Shown here: piece after piece, positions 1-9,493 of the stretch
How the letters are laid out: every line of letters begins with the position of its first letter
Numbering within the stretch: position 1 is the first letter of the stretch
Source: Paenibacillus sp. YYML68
GTDB taxonomy: Bacteria; Bacillota; Bacilli; Paenibacillales; NBRC-103111
Assembly: GCF_027923405.1 (NCBI RefSeq)
Contig: NZ_BQYI01000001.1
Coordinates: forward strand, 3,078,501 to 3,142,500
Direction of reading: 5' to 3'
Length of the DNA: 64,000 nt
Program-made: the position numbers and the translations under genes
The notes under the pieces: generated by a model
Seen by the model: only the letters and a program-made list of their open reading frames with translations
Told to the model about the DNA's origin: nothing
Databases searched by the model: none

Positions 1-2955
1 CGGATTGCGTATCTCGTGCGCGATACCTGCCGCAAGCTGTCCGACGGCCGATAGCATCTCAGACTTGCGAAGCAGCTCCTCGGTATGCTTTCTTTCAGAA
101 ATATCCTCCGATATTTTCAAGTAATGAATAAGGCGGCCTGTCTGTTCCTTAATCGGTAAGAACTTGACCGACTCCCAGTACACGGACCCACTCTTATGCT
201 TACTCTCCAGCTCCCCTCTCCACGCCCGCCCGCTCTGCAGCGTGCTGATGACCTCAAGAGGAAGGACGCTCGAGGCTTCCCAGTTATGAAGCTCCCAGAC
301 CGAAGTTCCGAGCACGTCCGATGTCTCATACTCCGTCACTTCGCAGAACTTCGGATTCACGTACTCGATCGTCCCGTCGAGATTCGCTATAACAGTTATC
401 GAAGGACTTTGCTCGATCGCGTAGGATAGCTTCAGCATCTCGACATTCGTTTTCTTCAGCTCCGTAATATCGACGAAGGTCAATACGATACCCTTGATGA
501 AGTTATCGCTTGTCCGATATGGAAGAACGCGCATGCTGTACCACCTGCCGCTGCGGCTCTGAATCTCCTTCTCCTCAGGTACGAGCGTCTTCAGCACCCG
601 CTTCGCGTCCTCCAGAATGCCGTCGTACTCGAAGTTATGGGAGATGTGCGAGATCGGGCGGCCGTAATCGACCTCGAGCAGGTTAATCTCCTTCGTGATC
701 ACCGGAGTGAACCTTCTGACGCACATATTGCGGTCAAGAAAGATCGTCCCAATCTTCGTGCTGATCAGGAAATTATCCATGTCGTTATTCAGATCGGTCA
801 GCTCTTGAATCTTGTACTGGTATTCCGTATTGACTGTGACCAGCTCTTCATTCACGGACTGCAGCTCTTCATTCGTGCTCATGAGCTCCTCGTTGGCAGC
901 CACGAGCTCCTCATTCGTCGCCTGCAGCTCCTCGTTGGACGTCTCCAGCTCCTCAATCGTCGCCTGCAGCGATTCTTCGGCGCGCTGCAGCTCCTGCTCC
1001 AGCTCCACAATGCGTTGATTGACGTTGCTCTCGATCTCGAAGGAGTCGACAACCTTGACCGGTGTCGGCTGCGAAGATTCCTCGAAGGTAACGAGCACGA
1101 GCTTGTCGTACTTACGGTTATTCGCAGAGAACGGCTTCACGGCGAGATGGATATACGGAGATTGCTCGGAATTGTTCACCCGAATATCCTTATAGTAAAT
1201 CACACGCTTCTCTTGACGCACCTTCTGTACGGCCGTCACAATCGCAACGGCAAGATGCGCCTCGACCAGCTTGTAGATGTTCCAGCTCGGCTTGCCGCGA
1301 GCGATGACCAGATATGGATTGACATTACCGCTTAGGTGCAGCACGTCGTTGTTTTCATCAATCAGCATGCACGGAGGCATGTGCTCGTCGACGAATGTCG
1401 TGTACATGTCGTCCGTTTTTTTATGCGTTTGATACTCCTTCAAGTTCGAATACCCCCTCCGCGCCATCTGCTGCACCTTGGAGTTGTTGACGTGTTCATT
1501 CAGGTCAATATCGTTGGCTGCGGTTAATGAAACATTAAACTGACGTTGCTGGAAGATGTTCCACTTGCGCTCATACGTTGAGAATAAATTTGTTAGCCTG
1601 CCGATCGTTTCGCTCGGACCGAGAAAGAGGAAGCCGTTCGGATTTAAGGCAAAGTGAAATAAAGATAGAAGCTTCTGTTGCATGTCCGATTGCAAATAAA
1701 TAAGCATGTTACGGCACGTGACCAGGTCCAGATTGCTGAACGGAGGGTCCTTCAATAAATTGTGCGGTGCAAACACGATCATTTTACGTATTTCCTTGTT
1801 GATCGTATACATCTCGCCGTTCTGCGAGAAATACGTATCGAGTATGGACCTCGGCACTCCTTTAAGCGCAGACTCCGGGTAAATGCCTTGACTCGCGAAG
1901 TCGATCGCATCCTTATCCAGGTCGGTTGCGAATATTTTGACCGTATACGACTGATCGAGCTGAAGGGCATATTGATGGAACAGGATGGCAAGCGAGTAGG
2001 CCTCCTCACCGGTGGAGCAACCCGCAACCCAGATCCGAATTTGCCGCTCGCTGCTCTTGTTGTGGAAGATCGCTGGAACGACACGCTTCTCGATGAGCTC
2101 GAACGCCTGAGTGTCGCGGAAGAAGTGAGTAACCCCAATCAGCAAGTCTTTGCCAAGTGCATCCAGCTCCTTCGCATCGCCCTCCAGCACAGCGACATAC
2201 TCTTCGAGCGACCGTTGTCCGACCAGATTCATTCTCCGCTCGATTCGCCGCAGAATGCTATTCTGCTTGTAATAGGTGAAATCAATGCCGTTCAGCTGTC
2301 GCAGCAGCTCGAATATTCGATTCAGCTCCGCCTCCTGATTCGAACTAAACAACGATTCTCTCTCTTCCAACCTCACCGTACTCTCCTCTTGCATCGTTCT
2401 CGAAGCCAAGCTATTGAAGAAGCTTGCTATAGCCTGCGGCGTCATCACATGATCGGTATATCCGCTCAAGCGGGCACTGCTAGGCATTCCGTCGAACTTG
2501 GCCGATTGTTCATCCTGAACAATCACAAGACCACCGCGCTCCTTAATCGTCTCGATCCCTCGCGTACCGTCGCTGCCCGTTCCGGACAATATAACAGCAA
2601 TCGCCTTGCTGCCGACATCCTGGGCGAGCGAAGTCAGGAACACGTCGATCGGCAAATTCAAGCCGGACGATTCATGGTCTGTAACCTGCAGAATACGATC
2701 AATGATTTTAATATCCTTCTTAGGGGGAATGAGATAGATGCAGTTGGGCCGTACCTCCATGAGGTGCTCCGCTTCGTAAATGTTCATCTGCGTATGCTTA
2801 GACAATATTTCGGACATAAAGCTCTTGTAGTTAGGCGATAAATGCTGCACGACGACAAACGACATACCGCTGTCCGAATCCATATGCTCAAAAAACTGCT
2901 GAAGCGCCTCTAAGCCGCCTGCGGAAGCTCCGATTCCTGCAATGTAACTGCTCAT
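1..2955 (-). CDS. CheB-CheR-PAS hybrid sensor histidine kinase (3' end beyond window)
   Basis: The frame is open for 985 codons from ATG at 2955 (AAGGGG six bases upstream) to the window edge. Residues 1-180 are a CheB methylesterase domain with the Ser in GIGASAGG, the His in VVVQHLSP and the Asp in GTGSDGT. Residues about 200-470 are a CheR methyltransferase with the SAM-binding motif [13 protein letters not shown] near 315. A long coiled coil of repeated NEEL units (about 645-720) leads to two PAS domains (about 722-825 and 832-950). The last residues seen are the start of a HisKA H-box, AHEIRNP, with His980. The kinase catalytic domain must lie outside the window. Such fusions are known signalling hybrids. 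The input ligand is unknown, and no receptor or other che gene is nearby. Confidence 0.92.
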   Translation of the reverse strand, partial: MSSYIAGIGASAGGLEALQQFFEHMDSDSGMSFVVVQHLSPNYKSFMSEILSKHTQMNIYEAEHLMEVRPNCIYLIPPKKDIKIIDRILQVTDHESSGLNLPIDVFLTSLAQDVGSKAIAVILSGTGSDGTRGIETIKERGGLVIVQDEQSAKFDGMPSSARLSGYTDHVMTPQAIASFFNSLASRTMQEESTVRLEERESLFSSNQEAELNRIFELLRQLNGIDFTYYKQNSILRRIERRMNLVGQRSLEEYVAVLEGDAKELDALGKDLLIGVTHFFRDTQAFELIEKRVVPAIFHNKSSERQIRIWVAGCSTGEEAYSLAILFHQYALQLDQSYTVKIFATDLDKDAIDFASQGIYPESALKGVPRSILDTYFSQNGEMYTINKEIRKMIVFAPHNLLKDPPFSNLDLVTCRNMLIYLQSDMQQKLLSLFHFALNPNGFLFLGPSETIGRLTNLFSTYERKWNIFQQRQFNVSLTAANDIDLNEHVNNSKVQQMARRGYSNLKEYQTHKKTDDMYTTFVDEHMPPCMLIDENNDVLHLSGNVNPYLVIARGKPSWNIYKLVEAHLAVAIVTAVQKVRQEKRVIYYKDIRVNNSEQSPYIHLAVKPFSANNRKYDKLVLVTFEESSQPTPVKVVDSFEIESNVNQRIVELEQELQRAEESLQATIEELETSNEELQATNEELVAANEELMSTNEELQSVNEELVTVNTEYQYKIQELTDLNNDMDNFLISTKIGTIFLDRNMCVRRFTPVITKEINLLEVDYGRPISHISHNFEYDGILEDAKRVLKTLVPEEKEIQSRSGRWYSMRVLPYRTSDNFIKGIVLTFVDITELKKTNVEMLKLSYAIEQSPSITVIANLDGTIEYVNPKFCEVTEYETSDVLGTSVWELHNWEASSVLPLEVISTLQSGRAWRGELESKHKSGSVYWESVKFLPIKEQTGRLIHYLKISEDISERKHTEELLRKSEMLSAVGQLAAGIAHEIRNP

Positions 2956-3037
2956 TCGCTGCCCCTTCCACTCATCCACCGTTAACATTCCTTAACCCCG
3001 TTTCGGTCGGCAACGCCGTTCTGCCAAAATAATAATA

Positions 3038-3043
3038 AGTATA
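3038..3043 (-). promoter_or_regulatory. Extended -10 of the CheB-CheR kinase gene
   Basis: On the minus strand this reads TATACT preceded by TGT, an extended -10, about 85 bases upstream of the start codon. No good -35 is visible at 17 bp. Confidence 0.35.
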
Positions 3044-3179
3044 ACAAAATGACTAAAGTCTCACATATGAAGTTTATAGTAACGTGATACGCGTTTATCC
3101 ACTGAGGTGCCGCGCTCGCGGCGCGGTTATCTAATTTATTTAATAACCTGCTATGGAAACGATGAAACGTTTGAGCTAA

Positions 3180-3185
3180 TATAAT
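3180..3185 (+). promoter_or_regulatory. -10 box for the B12-binding protein operon
   Basis: A perfect TATAAT lies 24 bases upstream of the first start codon. No consensus -35 sits 16-18 bp upstream. Instead there is the 8-bp palindrome AAACGTTT at about 3165-3172, which could be a regulator site. The weak -35 suggests activation or an extra factor; this is inference. Confidence 0.4.
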
Positions 3186-3208
3186 ATAAACTGCCGCAGG
3201 GGGAACAA

Positions 3209-3880
3209 ATGATGAACTTTCACGCTGAACTGTTGGCGGAAGCATTGCTCGCGGGCGATTATGACAAGAGCTGGAGCATTGTCGACCAGCAGACTTCAGC
3301 AGGACGAAACAGCCTGTACATCTACAGCAAGCTACTTACGCAGGCGATGCGCTATATTGGAGAGCTGTGGGAGCACAATTCCATATCGGTAGCAGACGAG
3401 CACCTCGCCTCAGCTGGCTGTGACCGTCTGCTTACCTTATACGGACATATGCAGGTTCAACAGATGGAGCACGCCAAGAAGGTCATGCTGCTATGTATGG
3501 AAGGCGAGCTGCATTATCTCGGTCTTAAGATGATTAGCTCCTTCTTTCAAGAGAACGGCTGGGAGACCCGGTGCTTCGGACCGAACCTGCCACTAGAATA
3601 TGCGCTTGTGCATGCGCTCAGCTGGAAGCCTGATGTAATCGGGATCTCAGTAACGATGGTGCACGCTCTGCCCAAGCTGAAGGAATATGTGCACACGCTC
3701 GAGAACATGCACCATCGTCCGATGGTCATGATTGGAGGCCGATTAGTAGGTAAATACGATCTACGCCCTTACTGTTCAAGCCAAACGATATTGCTCGAAG
3801 ATATGAACGAGCTGCACCAATGGCTGGAGCAGGATACCATGAAAACGTTGTACAAATCCAGTAAAATTTTAGGAGGCTAA
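3209..3880 (+). CDS. Stand-alone cobalamin-binding protein with CarH-like photosensor signature
   Basis: This 223-residue protein has the two-part architecture of B12-binding modules: a helical bundle (about 1-85) and a Rossmann-like cobalamin domain (about 90-215). The cobalt-ligand motif is E100-x-H102-x-x-G105, the E/DxHxxG pattern. The bundle carries W54 followed after exactly nine residues by E64-H65. W-x9-EH is the signature of adenosylcobalamin photoreceptors of the CarH class, where it caps the adenosyl group. Unlike CarH there is no MerR DNA-binding domain, so any light or B12 signal must go through a partner. It starts after GGGGGAACAA and its stop overlaps the next start (TAATG). 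Light sensing is inferred; B12 binding is well supported. Confidence 0.85.
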   Translation: MMNFHAELLAEALLAGDYDKSWSIVDQQTSAGRNSLYIYSKLLTQAMRYIGELWEHNSISVADEHLASAGCDRLLTLYGHMQVQQMEHAKKVMLLCMEGELHYLGLKMISSFFQENGWETRCFGPNLPLEYALVHALSWKPDVIGISVTMVHALPKLKEYVHTLENMHHRPMVMIGGRLVGKYDLRPYCSSQTILLEDMNELHQWLEQDTMKTLYKSSKILGG

Positions 3881-4506
3881 TGTCAATTATGACGAACGCC
3901 CGGTCGATGCTACCCGTCCCCTATTTTGCCATCGACTCCCAATACCGAATCTTAGAACGGTCAGAACTAAGCAGCTCACAATTCCCCCCTACGGAGCAAT
4001 TTCGTGAGCTCGTTGACATCGGCTCGGAGGAGAAGCTGGAGCGCTTCATTCGGCCGATGCAGGATCAACGGGTTGAGCTGAACCTGATGTATGGCCCGCG
4101 CAAGCAGCCCATGCTGTTCGAGGTCCATCAATGCTGGGAGAACGAATCGATCGGGCACCTCGTGCTCATCCGCAACCAGCACAGGCTTCAGCCGCTTCTG
4201 GATTCGATGGAGCGCATGCGTGAGGAGCTCACCCACGTAACGAGACAAGCATCCAGTCCACTCTCTCCGTCCCCATCCCCATCTCGGCACTTGACATCGG
4301 TTCCGCGAAGCGAGGGGAGCGTTCAGGAGAGCTCGAAGGAGAACTATTACTTGGAGCTTCATGACGCGCTGGTCACGATCGACGACCTGCTTGCGATTGT
4401 CCGTTCCACGCTCATGGAATCCGGCAAGGACGCTTACACGATGCTTCTGCTCGAGCAGACCGCCCATGCCAAGGAGCTTGTTCGCAAGCTGCAGCAATAC
4501 AAATAA
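3880..4506 (+). CDS. PAS-like partner protein of the B12-binding protein
   Basis: This 208-residue protein is translationally coupled to the B12-binding gene: its ATG overlaps the upstream TAA, with AGGAGG just before it. Residues about 8-100 look like a PAS-type sensor fold, beginning VPYFAIDSQYRI. A helix follows (about 105-125), then a Ser/Pro-rich linker (about 128-145) and a C-terminal helical pair (about 152-208). No kinase ATPase motif, receiver aspartate or DNA-binding helix is visible. It could be an adaptor between the cobalamin sensor and a kinase, possibly the divergent CheB-CheR hybrid. That role is inferred only from position. Confidence 0.6.
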   Translation: MSIMTNARSMLPVPYFAIDSQYRILERSELSSSQFPPTEQFRELVDIGSEEKLERFIRPMQDQRVELNLMYGPRKQPMLFEVHQCWENESIGHLVLIRNQHRLQPLLDSMERMREELTHVTRQASSPLSPSPSPSRHLTSVPRSEGSVQESSKENYYLELHDALVTIDDLLAIVRSTLMESGKDAYTMLLLEQTAHAKELVRKLQQYK

Positions 4507-4545
4507 ACCCGAATCGAGTATAGACTCGATCGGGTTTATTTTTTT
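4505..4545. terminator. Bidirectional terminator between the PAS-like gene and galU
   Basis: Inverted repeat 4505-4519 / 4524-4537 (AAACCCGA...TCGGGTTT with one mismatch) followed by a T run on the plus strand. It overlaps the stop codon of the upstream gene. A-rich sequence on the left also gives a T tract for the convergent galU transcript. Confidence 0.8.
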
Positions 4546-4562
4546 GCCATATACGCACAGAC

Positions 4563-5432
4563 TTACATACTTAGCCGCTTGCGCAAGTACGCCTCGAGCG
4601 GCTCGCGAAGCTCCTCGCGCTCAAGCGCCATCTCGATCGTCGCCTCAATGTAGCCGAGCTTGTCGCCGACATCATAGCGGCGGCCGGTGACCGGATGCAT
4701 GACCATACGCTGTATACGATTAAGAACACGGAGCGAGTCCGTCAGCTGAATCTCGCCGCCCCGACCAGGACTGCTCGTCTCCAGCAGAGCGAATATTTGC
4801 GGAGTCAGTACATAGCGCCCGATGATTGCCTGATTCGAAGGAGCCGACTCACGGTCCGGCTTCTCGACCAAGTCTTCAATCCAGCGGTACGTCGAATTTC
4901 CGTCCTCATATGGAGAAATAATGCCGTACTTGTCCACATCGTGCCAAGGCACCTCTTGCGTCCCGATGACCGATGTCTGCGTCTGGTCGAACAGATCGAT
5001 CATTTGCTTCAGACAAGGCGGCTCCGACTGAATGATATCATCGCCCAGCAGGACGGCGAACGGCTCGTCTCCGATAAACTTACGCGCGCACAGCACGGCA
5101 TGACCTAGTCCAAGTGGCTGCTTCTGTCGGATGTAATGCACATCGGCCATGTTAGAAATGGACTGTACCATATCCAGCAGCTCGACCTTCCCCTTCTCCT
5201 CCAGCGTCGACTCGAGCTCAACGGATTTGTCAAAGTGGTCCTCGATCGCCCTCTTGTTGCGGCCCGTCACTATAATAATATCTTCAATGCCTGAGGAGAT
5301 CGCCTCCTCCACAATGTATTGAATCGCAGGCTTGTCTACAATCGGCAGCATCTCCTTCGGCTGAGCCTTAGTAGCCGGAAGGAAGCGGGTACCTAGACCC
5401 GCAGCCGGAATAATCGCTTTACGCACCTTCAT
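4563..5432 (-). CDS. galU: UTP-glucose-1-phosphate uridylyltransferase
   Basis: This 289-residue protein makes UDP-glucose from UTP and glucose 1-phosphate in the cytoplasm. UDP-glucose feeds glycolipid, teichoic acid and exopolysaccharide synthesis. The nucleotide-binding loop AAGLGTRFLPATKA is at residues 10-23, with the following PKEMLPIVDKPAIQY stretch typical of GalU/GtaB. Length matches the family (about 290-300). The gene overlaps the upstream PHP gene by four bases (ATGA), so the two are probably cotranscribed and translationally coupled. It could equally be called gtaB by Bacillus convention. Confidence 0.95.
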   Translation of the reverse strand: MKVRKAIIPAAGLGTRFLPATKAQPKEMLPIVDKPAIQYIVEEAISSGIEDIIIVTGRNKRAIEDHFDKSVELESTLEEKGKVELLDMVQSISNMADVHYIRQKQPLGLGHAVLCARKFIGDEPFAVLLGDDIIQSEPPCLKQMIDLFDQTQTSVIGTQEVPWHDVDKYGIISPYEDGNSTYRWIEDLVEKPDRESAPSNQAIIGRYVLTPQIFALLETSSPGRGGEIQLTDSLRVLNRIQRMVMHPVTGRRYDVGDKLGYIEATIEMALEREELREPLEAYLRKRLSM

Positions 5433-6289
5433 CGTTCGTTTCGTCCTCCTTGTCGTAATTTCAGCTGCTCCAGAACGTCCGTGCTTACGCGGCGACTCCC
5501 GATCGGCGCATGAAAGACGACACCGCCCCGTTCGCCGTGATAATCGGAGCCGGCTGTCACGAGCAGTCCATGACTCGCGGCGAGCTCCGCATAGTGCTTC
5601 TCCTGCTCAGGCGTATGGTCAGCATGATACGCCTCCACGCCAGCGAGTCCTTGCTGCGCCAGCTCAGCGATCAGCTCGTCGCGGCCGTACAGCCCCGGAT
5701 GTGCGAGCACCGCCGCGCCTCCAGCCTCGCGAATCCATTGTACCGCCTCCGCAGGCGCGATTCGCGGCGGATTGATGTGCGCCGCCTTCCCGGCGGCCAA
5801 GTATCGGTCGAACGCCTCGGCCATGGAGGCGACGTAGCCTTTGCGCACGAGCGCGTCGGCAATATGAGGCCGGCCGATTGTATCGCCCCTCCTTTTCACA
5901 TGACGGACCGATTCATACACATCCTCCATGTCGATCCGTAGGCCAAGCGACTGAAGCCGCTCTACGATCAGCTCATTGCGCCTGTCGCGGACGCGGCGAA
6001 GCTGCTCGAGCCTCTCTAGCAGCAGCGGGTCACGCCACTCGATCCAATAGCCGAGCACATGAATGTCGCAGCCGTCGACTGCCGTACTGATCTCCACGCC
6101 AGGGACTACCGTAATACCGAGCTCGCGCCCGGCCTCCAGCGCCTCCTCTACACCGCCCACTGTGTCGTGATCCGTAATCGCAACAGCGGATAATCCAGCG
6201 TCCAGCGCAAGCCTCACGTTATGCGTGGGCGTGCCGGTGCCGTCCGAAGCAATCGTATGCGTATGTAGATCCGCTTCAAGCATCTTCAC
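5429..6289 (-). CDS. PHP-domain metal-dependent phosphoesterase
   Basis: The GTG start at 6289 is chosen because AAAGGAGG lies six bases upstream; ATG at 6283 is the alternative. The 286-residue product begins with the PHP metal-binding motif DLHTHT (residues 7-12). It continues with ITDHDT, the GVEIST stretch and a late GSDYHG, all typical metal ligands of the PHP phosphoesterase family (YciV/RnaAM-like). Members act on 3',5'-bisphosphate nucleotides or 5' ends of small RNAs. The substrate here cannot be read from sequence. It is coupled to galU by a 4-base overlap. Confidence 0.85.
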   Translation of the reverse strand: MKMLEADLHTHTIASDGTGTPTHNVRLALDAGLSAVAITDHDTVGGVEEALEAGRELGITVVPGVEISTAVDGCDIHVLGYWIEWRDPLLLERLEQLRRVRDRRNELIVERLQSLGLRIDMEDVYESVRHVKRRGDTIGRPHIADALVRKGYVASMAEAFDRYLAAGKAAHINPPRIAPAEAVQWIREAGGAAVLAHPGLYGRDELIAELAQQGLAGVEAYHADHTPEQEKHYAELAASHGLLVTAGSDYHGERGGVVFHAPIGSRRVSTDVLEQLKLRQGGRNER

Positions 6290-6378
6290 GAAGCCCCTCC
6301 TTTGCACCTGTAGCCCTATACAGGGAACAGCCCCCATACATGGTAACGAATTGAAGCGAAAAAATCAAAAACATCGAC

Positions 6379-7290
6379 CTACAGCCACTGACTTAAGTCA
6401 CGCTCGCGCAAAAACGTCAAAAACGTAACGGCCGAAATCGGCAGCAGCGTCGAGCTCAAATAAATCGCGTGGAAGCTGCGAGCGAAGCTCACGTTCTCCA
6501 CCGACTTCACATGCAGCACGCCTAGCGCCGCCTCATGCTTCACCGACGACTGGGACAAGATCGAGATGCCAAGCCCAGCCTCGACAGCAGACTTGACCGC
6601 TCCGGTGCTGCCAAGCTCCATCACAATCTTCAGCTCCGAGATGTCGCAGCCCGCCTTCACCAGCTCCTCCTCCATCACACGTCTCGTTCCCGAGCCCTGC
6701 TCCCGCAGCACGAACGGATAATGGACGAGCTCGCTAATCGGTACCTGCTCGAACGCCGCCAGCGGATGACCACTCGGCACGATGAGCTTCAGCTCGTCAC
6801 TCAGCACCGCCTCGGTGTGCAGATCCGGATGGTTAACCTCTGCCTCGACGAGGCCGAATGTCAGCTGATGGGCCATGACCTCTTCTAAGATTTGCTTCGT
6901 GTTGATCACCTTCATACTAACCGAGATGTTCGGGTATTCTTGACTGAACGGCCCGAGCAGCCGCGGCAATATATATTCACCGACCGTCAGACTCGCTCCG
7001 AGATGAAGCCGGCCCTCCAGCATATGCGTGAACTTGGACATGCCTTGATCCGTTTCTTTAATCAGGTCAATGCTTCGTCTTGCGAACGGCAGCAGCGTCC
7101 GTCCCGCCTCGGTCAGCTCCACCCGCTTCGTCGAGCGGATGAACAGCTTCGTGCCGAAGTAATCCTCGAGCGACTGGATCTGCATCGTCACAGCCGGCTG
7201 GGTCATGTGCAGCGCGCCTGCAGCATGCGAGAAGCTCCCCTTCTCCGCTACCGTATAAAAAATATGGAGCTGGTGAAAATTGAGTGCCAT
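6379..7290 (-). CDS. LysR-family transcriptional regulator (CysL/YeiE-like)
   Basis: The start at 7290 has GGAGG six bases upstream and gives 303 residues. The N-terminal winged helix (about 1-60) contains FHQLHIFYTVAEKGSFSHAA and MTQPAVTMQIQSLE, the LysR recognition helix. A substrate-binding domain follows (about 90-300). The sequence resembles regulators of sulfur or selenium metabolism such as CysL and YeiE, but no such target gene is adjacent. Many LysR genes regulate a divergent neighbour; none is present here, as the upstream gene is on the same strand. The effector is unknown. Confidence 0.88.
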   Translation of the reverse strand: MALNFHQLHIFYTVAEKGSFSHAAGALHMTQPAVTMQIQSLEDYFGTKLFIRSTKRVELTEAGRTLLPFARRSIDLIKETDQGMSKFTHMLEGRLHLGASLTVGEYILPRLLGPFSQEYPNISVSMKVINTKQILEEVMAHQLTFGLVEAEVNHPDLHTEAVLSDELKLIVPSGHPLAAFEQVPISELVHYPFVLREQGSGTRRVMEEELVKAGCDISELKIVMELGSTGAVKSAVEAGLGISILSQSSVKHEAALGVLHVKSVENVSFARSFHAIYLSSTLLPISAVTFLTFLRERDLSQWL

Positions 7291-7442
7291 AGCGTACCTC
7301 CACAAGTGCCATTCCAAGCCTTTACTCTAATTATAGCGAAAAAAAACACTTGAAGCTATCATCGTCGGTCGGAACCGCGGACGAAACGACGAAAGGCGTA
7401 CCGCGGACGGCACGCCTGTAATCGCTTCCAACAATATTGAGC

Positions 7443-7892
7443 TTATCTTCGCTTCCGGCCGTTCTTGATCAATGTCATCCGGCGCGAGTGACGCAGCCAG
7501 GAGTAATAAGATCGCAGATCGCGTAGCTCGATCGTCTCTGACATACGCCCGAGGAACGTGACGACGATCATCTTGTACGTTATATCTGACTTAGGGACCA
7601 TCTGCAGCGGATCAACCGGATTCGGTGTAAACTCCGCAACCATAACAAGATCATCATCGATCAGGTATACATCCTGTTCATTGCGGTAATACGTTCGAAT
7701 GGCCCCTTCCCTCAGCTTGTTCCATAGAAATGCGGTAATATCGTGAAAACCGGTCTTCTGTGACTCGACTCTGTCCGCCCACCGGCTGCGGGCGTGATGG
7801 GTAATCACGATATCGGTAATCGCCTTGCCCCCGAGCACGAACGGGCTGGCATCGCTTCGATTGCTTAATGGACCGATTCTCGATTCTTTCAC
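7443..7892 (-). CDS. Conserved-looking protein of unknown function
   Basis: A GTG start at 7892 with GGAAGAGGG eight bases upstream gives 149 residues. I do not recognise the family with certainty. The segment ITHHARSRWADRVE (about 30-43), followed by LIDDDLVMVAEF, recalls the His/Arg-rich start and beta-strand core of small DUF4258-type folds, but this is weak. The C-terminus is strongly basic (RHSRRMTLIKNGRKRR), which suggests nucleic-acid contact. No signal peptide or membrane segment is visible. It stands alone between a LysR gene and ylbG. Confidence 0.55.
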   Translation of the reverse strand: MKESRIGPLSNRSDASPFVLGGKAITDIVITHHARSRWADRVESQKTGFHDITAFLWNKLREGAIRTYYRNEQDVYLIDDDLVMVAEFTPNPVDPLQMVPKSDITYKMIVVTFLGRMSETIELRDLRSYYSWLRHSRRMTLIKNGRKRR

Positions 7893-8016
7893 AAACCAAA
7901 CCCTCTTCCTACAAAAATAGTTCGTTCAACCTATGTACTTCCGATTGCCTTCTTACTCTATTTTAACGCATACGCTTACAGAATCAAATTAAAAAATCTT
8001 TAGATAATTAAAAATG

Positions 8017-8045
8017 CAAAAAAGCTCCAGTAAGAAACCGGAGCC
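8017..8045 (-). terminator. Terminator of ylbG
   Basis: On the minus strand GGAGC...GCTCC (8024-8028 / 8040-8044) with an 11-base loop is followed by a seven-T run at 8017-8023. Confidence 0.75.
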
Positions 8046-8093
8046 TTGCTTCGCACATATGCTATAATGGGCACGGTCTATCTGCCGCATCTT

Positions 8094-8360
8094 CTATAAC
8101 GTGTAAAATCTCGTCTTATCAGGCATATTACTGCTATACTCAGTCTTGATCTCGTTGCGGTACGAGCGCTCAACCTTCTTGACGAACGGCAGACGCATCA
8201 GCTGCTTGACCGTCTCGTCAAACCGGCTCGCATACACATACATGGCGGCGTAATGCAGCTTCTTGGAAATAAAGTGGACGTTCCCATATTTCTCGAGCTG
8301 CTTCCCGGCCGCCTTCACATCGGAGACCCATACAATGATTCCCGTACGTTCGGTAAACAT
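8094..8360 (-). CDS. ylbG: UPF0298 family protein YlbG
   Basis: This 88-residue cytoplasmic protein matches Bacillus YlbG along its length: RTGIIVWV, YGNVHFISKKLHYAAMYV and the near-invariant LPFVKKVERSYR (about 58-69). The biochemical role of the family is unknown. In Bacillus subtilis ylbG directly follows ylbF; here the two are about 1.3 kb apart because an asparaginase gene on the opposite strand lies between them. The start has GAAGG nine bases upstream. Confidence 0.9.
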   Translation of the reverse strand: MFTERTGIIVWVSDVKAAGKQLEKYGNVHFISKKLHYAAMYVYASRFDETVKQLMRLPFVKKVERSYRNEIKTEYSSNMPDKTRFYTL

Positions 8361-8455
8361 AGCCGTGACCTTCTTTCTTCATCAATAAGCTGAAATCTTG
8401 TGCTATCGTGCCGCAGCATGATCGAGATTGTTCAGTCGAAAGGAATGAGCCTTCC

Positions 8456-9493
8456 ATGAGCTTCCCCGATTCTGATTCTGCCATCATCGCCGTCGTTCGG
8501 CGGGGCGAGCTGGTTGAGAGCTTGCACCGAGGACATATCGTCGCGGTACATGCCTCCGGACAGCTGGCTGCCTGGGCAGGCGATCCCCGCTATTATACGT
8601 ACGCCCGTTCAACAGCGAAGCTGCTGCAGGCGCTGCCTCTGCTCGAGGAGGGAGGCGTCCGGCGCCTAGGATTGACAGATGCGGAGATCGCTCTCGTCGC
8701 GTCATCACATAACGGCGAGCCCGCGCATACGGCTGCAGTTGCATCCATTCTGCATAAGGCCGGACTCGATGTAAGCGCTCTAGACTGCGGGGCGCAGGAG
8801 CCGCTTCATAAGCGCGAGGCGGACCGGCTGAAGCATGAGCATCTGGCGTGCGGCGACATTCATAACACGTGCTCCGGCAAGCATGCGGGCATGCTCGCAT
8901 TAGCCGTGCTGATGAATGAATCTATTTACAAGTATACCTCGCCGAATCATCCTGTCCAGCAAAAGATGCTGCGCATCGTCAGCGAGATGAGCGGCTGCCC
9001 GCCGCAGCACATCACGATCGGCATCGACGGCTGCGGCGTTCCGGTCTTCGGACTTCCGCTCGCCGCTCTTGCCGCCGCATATGCCAAGCTCGGCAAGCCG
9101 GATGACCTCAGCCCTGTCCGCCAAGAGGCGTGCCGCACATTGCTAGAGGCGATCGCTCGTGCGCCCTACTACATCGCAGGCACCGGCCGCTTCGATACGC
9201 GGCTGTCCGAGGTGACAGACGGGCGTGTCATCGGCAAGATGGGCGCTGAGGGCGTCTACGCGGCAACGGCGCCCGCCGCCGGCCTCGGGCTCGCGCTGAA
9301 GCTGGAGGACGGCGCAGAGCGGGCGCTCTATGCGGCTGCGACCGAAGCGCTGCTGCAGCTCGGGCTGCTCACCGCTGCAGAGGCCGGGGCGCTAGCCAGC
9401 TTCCATCGGACTGACGTAGTGAACCGCCGCGGCGAGGTCGTCGGCACGATCAAGCCTGGGTTCACGCTAAACATACCTTCCACGGAAGAGTAA
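8456..9493 (+). CDS. L-asparaginase, Rhizobium-type (thermolabile, zinc-binding family)
   Basis: This 345-residue protein belongs to the Asparaginase_II family typified by Rhizobium etli ReAV, unrelated to the classical bacterial asparaginases. The Ser-Lys catalytic pair is S52-x-x-K55 (RSTAK). The metal-site residues are C139, K142 (CSGKH) and C193 (DGCGVP). Their spacing (87 and 54 residues) equals that of ReAV S48/K51, C135/K138 and C189. It should hydrolyse L-asparagine to aspartate and ammonia. The start at 8456 fits homologue length, with a weak AAAGGA 11 bases upstream; an in-frame ATG at 8408 would add 16 residues. No signal peptide. It lies between ylbG and ricF on the opposite strand. 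Confidence 0.88.
   Translation: MSFPDSDSAIIAVVRRGELVESLHRGHIVAVHASGQLAAWAGDPRYYTYARSTAKLLQALPLLEEGGVRRLGLTDAEIALVASSHNGEPAHTAAVASILHKAGLDVSALDCGAQEPLHKREADRLKHEHLACGDIHNTCSGKHAGMLALAVLMNESIYKYTSPNHPVQQKMLRIVSEMSGCPPQHITIGIDGCGVPVFGLPLAALAAAYAKLGKPDDLSPVRQEACRTLLEAIARAPYYIAGTGRFDTRLSEVTDGRVIGKMGAEGVYAATAPAAGLGLALKLEDGAERALYAAATEALLQLGLLTAAEAGALASFHRTDVVNRRGEVVGTIKPGFTLNIPSTEE

Noticed and set aside
837-965. Repeated DNA units resembling a tandem repeat
   Set aside because: They encode the NEEL coiled-coil repeats of the CheB-CheR kinase; the DNA repeat follows from the protein.
1762-2841. Long open frame on the plus strand (359 codons)
   Set aside because: It lies antisense to the CheB-CheR kinase, whose frame shows complete catalytic motifs. 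GC-rich codon bias makes such antisense frames common here.
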